DNA of 64,000 nt from Aristophania vespae. GTDB lineage: Bacteria > Pseudomonadota > Alphaproteobacteria > Acetobacterales > Acetobacteraceae. The DNA lies in assembly GCF_009906835.1 (NCBI RefSeq), contig NZ_CP047652.1, positions 1,798,001 through 1,862,000 of the forward strand, written 5' to 3'. The notes under the pieces are model-generated. The model was not told where the DNA came from. It did no database searches and was given only the letters and a program-made list of their open reading frames with translations. Position numbers and translations under genes: made by a program. This document shows positions 53,218 to 64,000 of this stretch, piece after piece (position 1 is the first letter of the stretch; every line of letters begins with the position of its first letter).

Positions 53218-53832
53218 ATGATATGTAAACTTATCAAGTCCGTCCTGTTGATTACACCCTTTATTATAGGCTCAACGAGTCAAGCTGCCAGTGACTCTAA
53301 TAAGGACTCAAAAGAAACACCCCCTCAGTCTTCACCCATAACAATTTCAAGTTCTATAGGTGAATGGTCTTATCGCTGCACATTTCCTCTTAAAGGAGCG
53401 TCAGAAGACCCTCAGAGCTGCATCGTACAGCAAACTCTCATTGCCCAAAAAGGCCAAAAATCTGTTCCCCTTGGAATGGTCGTTTTAGCCCGTGCAACTG
53501 ATAACGCAAAAAAATCCCCTTTAAGCAAACGTCCCTGGCGCTTAACTGTCATGGCACCTTTGCAACTTTCACTCAAAACACAACCTGAGATCTCTATTGA
53601 TAATAAAAAATCTCTTTCTTTAGAGTGGCAAAGTTGTGTTGCAACAGGTTGCCTTGCCTCACTGGATCTCAATAAAGCAGAGGCCCAACAATTCCAAAAT
53701 GGAAAAACGGGCCAGTTTAAAGCTGGGAAAATTGTAGGAGGCGGTACTTTAACAATCGCTTTTTCACTCAACGGGGCTGAAACAGCGATGCAAAATATTG
53801 ATAGCTGGATAAAGCACCCTCCCCTCCGCTAA
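53218..53832 (+). CDS. Invasion-associated locus B (IalB) family periplasmic protein
   Basis: 204 residues from ATG 53218, with AGGTGG eight bases ahead. A signal peptide (CKLIKSVLLITPFIIGSTSQA) precedes a mature part with GEWSYRCTFPLKGASEDPQ, CIVQQTLIAQ, WRLTVMAPLQLSL and EWQSCVATGCLASLDL, which is the IalB pattern with three or four Cys. IalB proteins occur in alphaproteobacteria and were named for erythrocyte invasion by Bartonella, though most have no known molecular role. Here the gene is 15 bases ahead of tpsB, so it is in the secretion operon and may act as a periplasmic helper. Confidence 0.82.
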   Translation: MICKLIKSVLLITPFIIGSTSQAASDSNKDSKETPPQSSPITISSSIGEWSYRCTFPLKGASEDPQSCIVQQTLIAQKGQKSVPLGMVVLARATDNAKKSPLSKRPWRLTVMAPLQLSLKTQPEISIDNKKSLSLEWQSCVATGCLASLDLNKAEAQQFQNGKTGQFKAGKIVGGGTLTIAFSLNGAETAMQNIDSWIKHPPLR

Positions 53833-53847
53833 TTCCCTAATAATAAG

Positions 53848-55602
53848 ATGAGTTACATAAAGCAGAGGATTTCTCTCGCAGCTTTTTTGCTGGTGGCTCT
53901 GACTACACCGGGGCCATCAGCAAAAGCGGCTGACATCCCTCATTTAGGTCTGCCAGCAGGCCCCGGCTCTGCTCAAGATCAGTTCCAAAGATTTCAGCAG
54001 CGTCAGAGGCAGTTAAACGCTCTGCCTCCTCCTTCTTCCACGCTTCAGCCTACAACAAAAGCAGCTCCTTCTTCATCGGAGCAGAACTGCGTTTTGATTC
54101 ATAAAATTACGGTTGAAGGAAACCGCCATATTGGCTCTCAAAAAATCACTCAACTGACTAATCCATATCAGGAACGCTGCCTAACCATTAGAGATATTAA
54201 TTCTATAGTTAACGACATAAATAATGCTTATATAACAAAAGGTTATATCACCTCACGAGCCTATCTGCCTGAACAGCATCTCTCTACCGGCACTCTTAAA
54301 ATTGTAGTTATAGAAGGCAAACTTGCAGCCATAGACCTGCAAGGAAGGCCAAGACGCGCAACTATAGCTATGGCCTTTCCCTGGCTACATGCAAAAATCC
54401 TAAATCTGCGTGATCTTGAGCAGGGCATTGAACAAATGAACCGCTTACCCCACTGGGGAGCGCAAATGCATATTGCCCCCGGCCAGGAACCAGGCACATC
54501 TAAGGTCATTATCGAAACACCAGATAATGGTATTTTTCACGGTCAAGGCTGGGTTGATAATTTGGGGCAGTCTGTCACGGGGCGCCAGGTCGGTCATGCC
54601 ATGTTAATGGCCGAAAACCCTCTAGGACTTCTTGATTTATGGTCTGTAGAATATGACCACTCCCTCAGGGGCCCTGATCATGGCTTTAGAGGAACGGAAC
54701 TTTTTTCTTTTAGCGGTTCTATCCCATGGGGATATTGGACTTTTTTCGGCTCAGCCTCACGCTCTCAGGATAGTTATCCTCTACAATCTGGCACAGAACT
54801 CTATAATCTCAGCGGTTCAAGAACAGACTGGCAAGTCGGATTTTCGCGCGTTTTACTCCGCAACAAACTAGGTGTAACAAGTTTTCAGGCCAGTATCGAA
54901 CGTAAGGGATTTGCCTCAGCCATTAATCACACAGTGATTAATATGCAAACTGGGCACCAATCTTATGTCAATCTCTCTCTTAGTGAATCCCTCAAGGCTT
55001 TAGGGGGCATATGGTACGTAACTGCAGGAACAGCAATTGCTATAGATGCTGCTGGCACTGATAATTACCTCCCTCATCCTTCTAAAAACGAGCCTCATTC
55101 TTCTTATCTAAAACCAAGTCTTGATATTGATGGTTATGAACCTCTGACACAAAGACTTAGCTGGCACACAACACTTCATGCTGAAATCAGTACCTATGAT
55201 CAATTTTCTACCAACCAGTTACAGGTTGGTGGCCCCTATAGTGTTCGTGGTTTTATAGAACAGGCGCTTATCGGCAATAATGGCGGGTTCATGCGTAATG
55301 ATTTTTCTTGGACCTTACCCACCGAAGATTTGAGTTGCGGCCCCTATGAGGGGCTTTGCCATGCTTTATTTGACAGCACCCAGTTATATGGAATTTTTGA
55401 CTTCGGCATTGTAAGAGCTGGTTTTGCAGATTCCAGCCTCCCTAAAGCTTTGAGAGGTGGGGAAATAGTCGGTGCAGGCGCAGGATTGCGCAAAACCACC
55501 GGGCCAGCTTTTTGGAACATATCTATCACTCACGCTGTACATACAGGCCCCCTCCCCTCAGAAGGTGTGCTGGGCTTATTTAGCGCCGGACTAAAACTAT
55601 GA
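53848..55602 (+). CDS. Two-partner secretion outer membrane transporter TpsB (ShlB/FhaC family)
   Basis: 584 residues. After a signal peptide (SLAAFLLVALTTPGPSAKA) come a Gln/Arg-rich helix region, a POTRA domain (NCVLIHKITVEGNRHIGSQK in part, KGYITSRAYLPEQ), and a 16-strand barrel. The L6 hairpin motif VRGF appears in GGPYSVRGFIEQ, as in FhaC. It should thread the TpsA protein encoded next across the outer membrane. Its stop overlaps the tpsA start by four bases (ATGA at 55599-55602), so the pair is coupled. Two cysteines in the POTRA region are unusual but shared with some ShlB relatives. Confidence 0.92.
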   Translation: MSYIKQRISLAAFLLVALTTPGPSAKAADIPHLGLPAGPGSAQDQFQRFQQRQRQLNALPPPSSTLQPTTKAAPSSSEQNCVLIHKITVEGNRHIGSQKITQLTNPYQERCLTIRDINSIVNDINNAYITKGYITSRAYLPEQHLSTGTLKIVVIEGKLAAIDLQGRPRRATIAMAFPWLHAKILNLRDLEQGIEQMNRLPHWGAQMHIAPGQEPGTSKVIIETPDNGIFHGQGWVDNLGQSVTGRQVGHAMLMAENPLGLLDLWSVEYDHSLRGPDHGFRGTELFSFSGSIPWGYWTFFGSASRSQDSYPLQSGTELYNLSGSRTDWQVGFSRVLLRNKLGVTSFQASIERKGFASAINHTVINMQTGHQSYVNLSLSESLKALGGIWYVTAGTAIAIDAAGTDNYLPHPSKNEPHSSYLKPSLDIDGYEPLTQRLSWHTTLHAEISTYDQFSTNQLQVGGPYSVRGFIEQALIGNNGGFMRNDFSWTLPTEDLSCGPYEGLCHALFDSTQLYGIFDFGIVRAGFADSSLPKALRGGEIVGAGAGLRKTTGPAFWNISITHAVHTGPLPSEGVLGLFSAGLKL

Positions 55603-58600
55603 TGAAAAATAATAGGCTTAATCATAAAGTTTTTGGCATGAAAAAACGTTTCTTTTGCAAAATAGTAAATTTATTTGCAGCAAGCTCTTTATTTTTGGCT
55701 TCAGTCACAAGTCCTGTGCTGGCTCAACAAGCTCCACCGCGCATTATTATTGACCATCAAGCAGCGGGACCACATCCTACATTAGACCATACTCAAAATG
55801 GTCTTGACCAAATTAACATAGCTAAACCCAATAACAACGGCGTATCTCATAACGCTTTTACAGAATATGGCGTTAAAAAGAATGGACTTATACTTAATAA
55901 CGCCACACATAATATTGGTACAAAAACTGGCGGCCAGATCATGGGAAACCCCAATCTGCAAGGCCAGTCAGCACATGTTATACTTAACGAAGTTACAGGA
56001 CACCTTCCCTCACATATTTTAGGCTATACAGAAATTGCAGGGGATAAAGCCGCTGTAATCATTGCGAACCCGAATGGAATTACATGTAATGGGTGTGGCT
56101 TTATTAATACAACACGCTCAACCCTTGTTACGGGACAACCAAAACTCGACAGCCAGGGACATCTTCAGGGGTTTGATATACAAAACGGAACAATTTCTTT
56201 TGAAGGAAAGGGAGGTGATTTTACAACCGTACCGGTGCTTGATATTCTTTCACGCAAAATAAGGCTAAAAGCACAGCTAAACGCTCAAGATGTCAATATT
56301 GTTGCAGGGCGTAACTATGTTGAGTACGGTAGTAACATAGCCCATCCTCTTGATAAAGACAGCTCTGACAAACCAGAATGGTCTATAGATACCGCAGCTT
56401 TGGGCGGGTTATACGCTCATAGTATTTACATGGTTGTAAACGAAGCTGGCGCAGGTGTGCGTGTTAATAACACAATGGCTGCCAATGCAGGAGATATGCA
56501 CCTCACAACAAATGGCGACCTCGTTTTAAACGGACAATTAAGCACAACTAACCAGCTTAAAATCAGATCTAATGGGGCTATATCAAGCACTGGTTCATTA
56601 CAGGCACAAAATGATATTACCATCGATAATAAAAATGAGTTCAGCAATAGCGGAACTATTAATAATCAAAGCGGAAATCTTTCAATCCACACAGGAAAAA
56701 ATCTATCTAATACCGGAACAATCGCAGCACAATCTGGAAGTGTTAAGTTAGAAGCTAGTGGTGAACTTAATAATATAGGAGGCATTGGAGCCTCGCAAAA
56801 CGCAATCAATATTCAAGCCAACTCTATTAAAAATCAGGGTAAAATAGCTGCTCAAACAGGCCTTCACTTAGACAGTCATAAATATTTATCTAACCAGACT
56901 GGACAGGTATCTACAGTTTCTGGCCCCTTACTCGTTTCAACTCAGGGCGACTTGAATAACGATCAAGGTAAAATTATTAATGGAAACAATGCCTTAACCC
57001 TTAACGCAGCCTCTTTATCTAACCAGTCAGGCCTCATTGAGAGCAATGACTCTCTGAAAATTTCATCACAGAATTATAGCTCTAATAAAGACTCTGTTAT
57101 TAGAACAGGTAATGAACTTTCTTTTTCAAATAGTAACAATCTTGACAATGAAGGTCTTATTGCCAGTGCTAATGGCAACTCCATAGAAACATCGCAGTTT
57201 ACTAATGGAGTTCAAGGTCAGACTCTCTCTAATGCCGGCAATATTTCGATTAAAGCTGACAATTTTGCTAATTCTGGACTGATCCGTGCCGAGACTGGTC
57301 ATATTAACGCTGACATTACCCAGGACACCACAAATAGCGGCACAATTTACGCTGTTACGCAGGATTTGGTCTTTAATACAGCTTCATTTCGTAATTCTGG
57401 CCTCATCTCATCAAAAAAAGGCCTAACGCTCAATAGCAATGGTTTCTTTTCCAACCAAAAAGGAAATATCTCTACTTCTTCTGATAGTTTGCACATTACA
57501 ACTTATAGTGATTTCGACAACAGCCAAGGCAAAATTCTTAATAATAATGGCAATATAATTTTGCACTCAGCTTCTTTAACCAATGATGAAGGAAGCATCG
57601 AAAGTAATGGGAATTTAGACGCTACTTTAGAAAATTATAATGCAGATCAAACAGCCACGTTTTCTGCACAAAAATTATTACATCTCTCAGCACGAACAAG
57701 CATAAATAATGACGGGCTGATTGGGGGTGTCAATGGTAGTGCTATAGAAACCTCTAATCTCACCGCAGCTGCACAAAGCCAGATAATCTCCACCTCTGGT
57801 GACGTTACACTTAAAGCCGACAATCTTGCAAATGCAGGAAATATCCGCAGTGAAAAAGGCCATGTTAATGCCGATATCACCCATGACATTACTAATAGTG
57901 GTTCAATCGTTGCTGCCGAACAGGATCTAGCTCTCAATGCAGGGTCAGTCCAAAACTCCGGCCTTATCTCTGCCCAGTCTGGACTAACCCTCAACAGTGA
58001 CAGCACCCTTTCCAATCAAGGTGAGATCTCAACTTCTTCTGGCAATTTATCCATCACAGCTAAGGAAGACCTTAATAATGATCACGGGAAGATTCTTAAC
58101 GCAAATGGCAGCCTAACCTTACAATCTGCTGCCCTCTCTAATAAAAGTGGAGCCATTGAAAGCACAGATGCTCTACAGCTCACATCACAAAATTATAACT
58201 CTGATAAAGACTCTGTTCTAACAACCAATAAGGCCCTCTCCCTCAAGGTCGATAGATCTTTCAATAATGAAGGGCTCGTTGGCGGTATAAATGGAACATC
58301 TCTCCAAACATCCCAGTTCATCAATGGATCTCAGGGACAATTCCTCTCTACTTCCGGTGATGTCACAATCAAAGCGGATAGTCTCACAAATGCAGGTCTC
58401 ATTAATAGCGAGAAAGGTCATATTGGCATCGATATTGCTCAGGATGCTACCAATAGTGGTTCAATCTCCACTTCATCACAGGATGTGAATTTCAAAGCAA
58501 GATCACTCAATAACTCCGGCCTTATCTCTGCCCAGTCTGGACTAACCCTCAACAGTGACAGCACTCTCTCGAACCAGGGTGAGATCTCAACTTCTTCTGG

Positions 58601-61600
58601 TAATTTATCCGTCACAGCTAAGGGAGATCTCGATAATAGTCACGGCAAGATTCTCAATGCAGGTGGCAGCCTAACCTTACAATCTGCTGCCCTCTCTAAT
58701 AACGGTGGAGCAATCGAGAGCACAGATGCCCTACAGCTCACATCACAAAATTATAACTCTGACAAAGACTCTGTTCTAACAACCAATAAGGCCCTCTCCC
58801 TCAAGGTCGATAGATCTTTCAATAATGAAGGGCTCGTTGGCGGTATAAATGGAACATCTCTTCAAACATCCCAGCTCATCAATGGAGCTCAGGGGCAGTT
58901 CCTTGCCACTTCCGGCGATGTCACAATCAAAGCGGATAGTCTCACAAATGCAGGAAATATCCGCAGTGAAAAAGGCCATGTTAGTGCTGATATCACCAAT
59001 AACGTCACTAATAATGGTTCAATCATTGCAGCTGAACAAGATTTAGCTTTCAATGCAGGCTCAGTTCATAACTCCGGCCTTATCTCTGCCCAGTCTGGAC
59101 TAACCCTCAACAGTGACAGCGCTCTCTCGAACCAGGGTGAGATCTCAACTTCTTCTGGTGATTTATCCGTCACAGCTAAGGAAGATCTCGATAATAGTCA
59201 CGGCAAGATTCTTAATGCAGGTGGCAGCCTAATCTTACAATCTGCTGCCCTCTCTAATAACGGTGGAGCAATCGAAAGCACAGATGCCTTACAGCTCACA
59301 TCACAAAATTATAACTCTGACAAAGACTCTGTTCTAACAACTAATAAGGTTCTCTCCCTTAAAGTCAGCGGAACTTTCAATAATGAAGGGTTTATGGGGG
59401 GATAGATGGAACATCTCTCCAAACATCCCAGCTCATCAATGGAGCTCAGGGGCAGTTCCTTGCCACTTCCGGCGATGTCACAATCAAAGCGGATAGTCTC
59501 ACAAATGCAGGAAATATCCGCAGTGAAAAAGGCCATGTTAGTGCTGATATCACCAATAACGTCACTAATAATGGTTCAATCATTGCAGCTGAACAAAATT
59601 TAGCTTTCAATGCAGGCTCAGTCCAAAACTCCGGCCTTATCTCCGCTCAGTCTGGACTAACCCTCAACAGTGACAGCACCCTTTCCAACCAAGGTGAGAT
59701 CTCAACTTCTTCTGGTGATTTATCCGTCACAGCTAAGGGAGATCTCGATAACAGCCAGGGTAAGATTCTTAACGCAAATGGCAGCCTAATCTTACAATCT
59801 GCTGCTCTATCTAATAAGGGTGGAGCCATTGAAAGCACAGATACTTTAAAAATTAATGTAAAAAACTATAGTTCAGATAAAGATTCTATACTCACAACAG
59901 ATAAAGACCTTATTTTTAAAAATGAAAACCATTTTGATAATGACGGTCTTCTGGGCGGAATCACAAATACTATTATCGAAACAACATCTTTTATAAATAA
60001 TGCACACGGCCAAATTCTGTCTAATTCCGGTGATATTTCTATAAAAGCCAATAGTCTTACAAATGCAGGTCTCATTAATAGCGATAAAGGCCATATTGGC
60101 ATCGATATTGCTCAGGATGCTACCAATAGTGGCTCAATCTTCGCTTCATCACAGAACATGGAGATCAATGCCCAATCCTTGAGCAATTCAGGCCTTATCT
60201 CTGCCCATTCTGGACTAACCCTTAACAGTGACAGCACCCTTTCCAATCAAGGTGAGATCTCAACCTCCTCTGGTAATTTGTCCGTCACAGCTAAGGGAGA
60301 TCTCGATAATAATCACGGAAAGATTCTTAATGCAGATGGGACACTGACGCTAAACTCCGCGGCTCTTTCCAACAAGACCGGCACTATTGAAAGTGCTGGC
60401 AATCTAAACGCCATCATCGCAAATTATAATTCTAATAAAGACTCTGTCCTCACAGCCAATGAAACCCTCTCTCTTAAGGTCAATAAATCTTTCAATAATG
60501 AAGGGCTTGTTGGCGGCATAAATGGCACATCTCTGCAAACATCTCAGCTCATTAATGGCTCAGAAGGACAGTTCCTTGCCACTTCTGGTGATGTCACAGT
60601 CAAAGCGGATAGTCTCACAAATGCAGGTCTCATTAATAGCGATAAAGGCCGTATCGACGTCGATATTGCTCAGGATGCTACCAATAGCGGCTCAATCTTC
60701 GCTTCATCACAGGATGTGAATTTCAAAGCAGGATCGCTCAATAACTCCGGCCTTATCTCCGCTCAGTCTGGACTATCCCTTAACAGTGACAGCACCCTTT
60801 CCAACCAAGGTGAGATCTCCACTTCCTCTGGTAATTTATCCGTCACAGCTAAGGAAGACCTCGATAACAGCCAGGGTAAGATTCTTAATGCTGATGGAAA
60901 TTTGACCCTACAATCCGCCACTTTATCTAACCAGGCAGGAACTATTGAAAGTGCCGGTAATCTCAATGCCACCATCGCAAATTATAATTCAAATAAAGAG
61001 TCTGTCCTCACAGCCAATAAGACCCTCTCCCTTAAGGTCAACAGCGCTTTCAATAATGAAGGACTTGTTGGAGGGATAGATGGAACGTCTCTGCAAACAT
61101 CCCAGTTTATTAATAGCTCACAGGGGCAGTTCCTTGCCACCACTGGCGATGTCACAATCAAAGCGGATAGTCTTACAAATGCAGGAAATATCCGCAGTGA
61201 AAAGGGACATGTTAGTGCCGATATCACCAATGACGCCACGAATAGCGGTACAGTCGTTGCAGCTGAACGAGATGTAAATTTCGAAGCAGGGGCGGTTAAT
61301 AACTCTGGTACAATCGCCTCTCTCAATGGCATGCACATTAAGAGCAAGAGCACTATTGCAAACCATAATGGCCAAATCTCAACAAATAATGGCACTTTAC
61401 TCATCACAGCCAATAACGACCTTGATAATAGCCAGGGCAAAATCCTTGATGCTAATGGGGATTTAACCTTACAGTCAGCCAGTTTATCTAACCAAGCAGG
61501 AGCTATTGAAAGTGCTGGTAATTTAAATGCTGATATTACAAATTACGGCTCTGACAAAAACTCTACTCTCTCAGCTCAAAAACTCCTAAATATTACATCT

Positions 61601-64000
61601 TCAGAACAAATTGATAATGAAGGTCTTATTGCTGGTGGAACAGGTGCCATTATAACGGGAGGCACTCTCCTTAACGGAGGGGATGCAACGTTAGTTACAA
61701 TTAATGGTGATCTTGGTTTAACACTTTCCCATGATGTTCATAATAATGGCCTGATCAGAACACAAAATGATCAGTCAAACCTGTCACTTTCTGCGGACTC
61801 TTTAGATAATAAAAGTGATATTCTCTCACAAGGAGAACAGCATCTATCTCTTCATGGAGAGATGAATAATCAAGGACGTATTCGTTCTGAAAAAAGCTTA
61901 AACATGGCTGTAGAAGGCAAAGGAGAAAATACCGGCCTTCTTTTCAGTATCAAATCCATGATTTTGTCTTTCAAAGAACTATTTAGTAATAATTCTGGCC
62001 AAATTGGTACAAAAGAAGATTTTGTCACTATCAAATCAGGGCAATTAGATAATCAGAACGGCAAAATCATAGCTCAGGGTGGCGCACTTGATATCCAAAA
62101 TCAAAATGATGCCACCAATGATAAGGGCGTTTTGCAATCTGATGGAAGATTGTCTTTCTCTACAGGGGATCTGAGCAATAATGGTGGCTTGATTCTCAGC
62201 ACAGCTGATCATGTTGCCCTCAATGCCAGAAGAATCAGTAACCAAAATGGAAATATCCGTTCAAATGGTGATCTGACAGCGTATTTAACACAATATGATT
62301 CAGACCAGAATTCGGCATTAAGTGCACAAGGGAATTTAGTAGTCACCTCTTCAGGCGCAATCGATAATGAAGGCGTTATGGGCGGCATTTTGGGCACTGA
62401 AATTAAAGCATCTCAGCTCAATAATGGTCTGCGGGGCCAGCTTATTTCTACTAAAGGCGGCATTAACCTAGATATTATAAATGACGGAACACTCAATAAT
62501 GATGGAATTATTGAGACCCTGGTCGCAGGACATACCCTCAGAATAAATGCAGGAACACTCCACAATAATAACTCTATCCTTTCATCAGACATATTTACAG
62601 GTAACATCAACACTGACCTTTATAATAAGGGCGTAATTTATAGTACGAATGATTTCTCACTAAACCTACAAGGCACCCTCAATAATGAAGGCCAAATCAG
62701 CAATGATAACGGCACATTAGACCTTAATGCCCGTGCGATTAATAATCAGAGCCAAATATTCACATCTGGTAGTGACTTAAAAGTACAAACCTCTTCAATA
62801 GCCAATGATAACGGACAAATTCAGTCAGCTGGCTTTCTAACAGTGCAAAGCGATAGGCTGTCTAATCAGCATGGAACACTCCTTGCTGATAAAAATATCA
62901 CTATTAGAACAGCCATTACAGACCAGCCTTTGACAGAATTTAATAATAATCAGGGCATTATTCAGGCGGGGCAAGAACTTAATGCCACAGCATCCTATCT
63001 GGATAATCGCAATGGTACATTGCTCGCTTTAGGGGGCAATCTAACATTTAATAATGATGTCTCCCTCACATCTGATGCTCAACTCCATAATGAATCTGGG
63101 TCGCTCAAAGCATCGGGAGATCTGCATCTCAGAACGTCACAATGGCAAGATAACGCTCAGTCTGTTGTCAGTGCAGGTCAAACATTATCTTTCACTGCTG
63201 CTGGGCTAATGGAAAATAACGGCACCATTATAGCCGGACATGATCTGACTTTCACAGCAGGTGGACTGGATAATAAAGCAGCATCTGGTGGTCAGGGTGG
63301 TTTAATCGCCAGCCAAAATGGCGCTATGCATTTTAGTCTTAACGGTTCTGAAGGACTAAATAACGCAGGCCATATTGAAACACAGCAACAAAATCTAACA
63401 AGAAGTTCTGCGCCCTCTCTCGATATTCAAAGTCAGGGCCCTGTGCATAATGAAGGTGAACTCTTATCTTTGGGAAGTTTGTCATTATCCTCTGATGGTT
63501 CTATCGATAATAGCGGGAAAATCGGTGCCCTTGGCGGTAATCTGACATTAAAAGGCCACTCTCTTACCAATAAAGGGAATATAGCGTCATCAGGTCAAGC
63601 AAACCTTACTGCTTCAGACACGCTCCTCAATAATGGGCAAATTTACGGTGTTAACGGCCTTACAGCAAATAGCGACAAAATCACCAACAACCAGGGTCAG
63701 ATGAGTGCACAGAAATCTGTCTCTATAACAGGGTCAACATTAGATAATAGCAACGGCACTATTATTTCTGGACAAGATGCCCTTTTGATAAATATTGCTG
63801 ATCTTACCAATAACCAAAATGGCATTATTCAAGGGGCAGGTCCTCTTACCATACAGAATACCACGCTTGATAATCATGATAATGGGCGCATTATTAGCAC
63901 AGCAGACTCTTTAAATATCAGAACCAGCAAAATCAGTAATCAAAACGGCATATTACAGGCCCAAAGAGATATTGCCCTTTACATAGATGATCTTGATAAT
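55599..64000 (+). CDS. TpsA filamentous hemagglutinin-like adhesin, partial, with an internal frameshift
   Basis: Surface or secreted adhesin exported by TpsB. The long N-terminus (about 42 residues, basic n-region then LFAASSLFLASVTSPVLAQ) is an extended signal peptide. The TPS domain has NNATHNIGTKTGGQI, VILNEVTGH, IANPNGITCNGCGFINT with C-x2-C. Then come nearly identical 186-residue repeats and further beta-helix repeats rich in Asn, Ser and Gly to the window edge. The frame stops at TAG 59403-59405, but the -1 frame from 59402 is open to base 64000. One G missing from the run at 59396-59401 explains it. The full protein exceeds 2,800 residues; toxin or C-terminal domains lie outside. Confidence 0.88.
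56832..61858 (+). repeat. Tandem 558-bp (186-residue) repeats in tpsA
   Basis: The anchor AACTCCGG or its variant falls at 57954, 58512, 59070, 59627, 60185, 60743 and 61301, with degenerate forms at 56832 and 57393. Spacing is 558 in every central case except 557 between 59070 and 59627, and 561 in the two first. Units share phrases such as NNEGLVGGINGTSLQTSQ and SGLISAQSGLTLNSDS. High DNA identity among the central units suggests recent expansion or gene conversion. Confidence 0.93.

Noticed and set aside
57647-61440. Several minus-strand ORFs of 65-152 codons inside tpsA
   Set aside because: They recur at the repeat period and are shadows of the repeated plus-strand coding; no ribosome sites or family features.
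56832-61858. Regular repeats as a possible CRISPR array
   Set aside because: The period is 558 bases and the repeats are in-frame coding units, not 25-40 base repeats with unique spacers.

Overview
The window looks like a chromosomal segment of a moderately AT-rich alphaproteobacterium, most likely an acetic acid bacterium (Acetobacteraceae), possibly an insect- or sugar-associated lineage. Pointers are a pqqABCDE cluster with a Gluconobacter-like PqqA, an infA-maf-rng-yacG cluster followed by tRNA-Phe, an FMN riboswitch ahead of ribD-ribE-ribBA-ribH, an FNR/FnrN-type regulator, a GH32 fructosidase and a large two-partner-secretion adhesin. Species cannot be fixed from sequence reading alone.

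Layout. 1-1.1 kb: hisG (partial) and gmk, minus strand. 1.3-4.5 kb: PQQ cofactor biosynthesis. 4.5-8.3 kb: two DUF4422-like + GT8 glycosyltransferase units, one intact and one split. 8.4-12.1 kb: riboflavin operon under an FMN riboswitch. 12.2-14.6 kb: secreted coiled-coil protein, FNR-type regulator and divergent OmpW with an FNR box between them. 14.7-20.5 kb: CzcB/CzcA/NodT-type tripartite efflux operon. 20.6-24.4 kb: histidine phosphatase, prs, lipoprotein and TonB-like protein. 24.4-27.5 kb: AlkA-like glycosylase, infA-maf-rng-yacG, tRNA-Phe. 27.7-31.4 kb: aldo/keto reductase, GH32 enzyme, SBF-like transporter. 31.4-35.9 kb: BtuB/BtuF/BtuC/BtuD-like uptake operon (permease broken). 36-42.6 kb: YhaO-YhaN nuclease/ATPase pair (YhaN broken) and htpG. 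42.7-47.7 kb: cupin + AhpD-like pair opposite a MocR regulator, then two NAD(P)-dependent oxidoreductase-fold genes. 48.2-52.8 kb: MATE exporter, S9 peptidase, DedA and HemJ. 53.2 kb to the end: an IalB-like protein, a TpsB transporter and a giant TpsA adhesin with 186-residue repeats that runs off the window.

The most striking whole-window signal is a recurring defect. Five genes or gene units (pqqA, a DUF4422-GT8 gene, a FecCD permease twice, yhaN, tpsA) are interrupted by what reads as a one-base loss. Each can be restored to family length by adding one C or G to a short C/G run. This is either a homopolymer sequencing or assembly problem or a genuine set of frameshift alleles. Longer C/G runs elsewhere in the window are intact, so neither explanation is settled.

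Functionally the window is envelope- and periplasm-centred: PQQ for periplasmic dehydrogenases, envelope glycosyltransferases, metal/drug efflux, TonB-dependent uptake, and a large surface adhesin system preceded by an IalB-family periplasmic protein.
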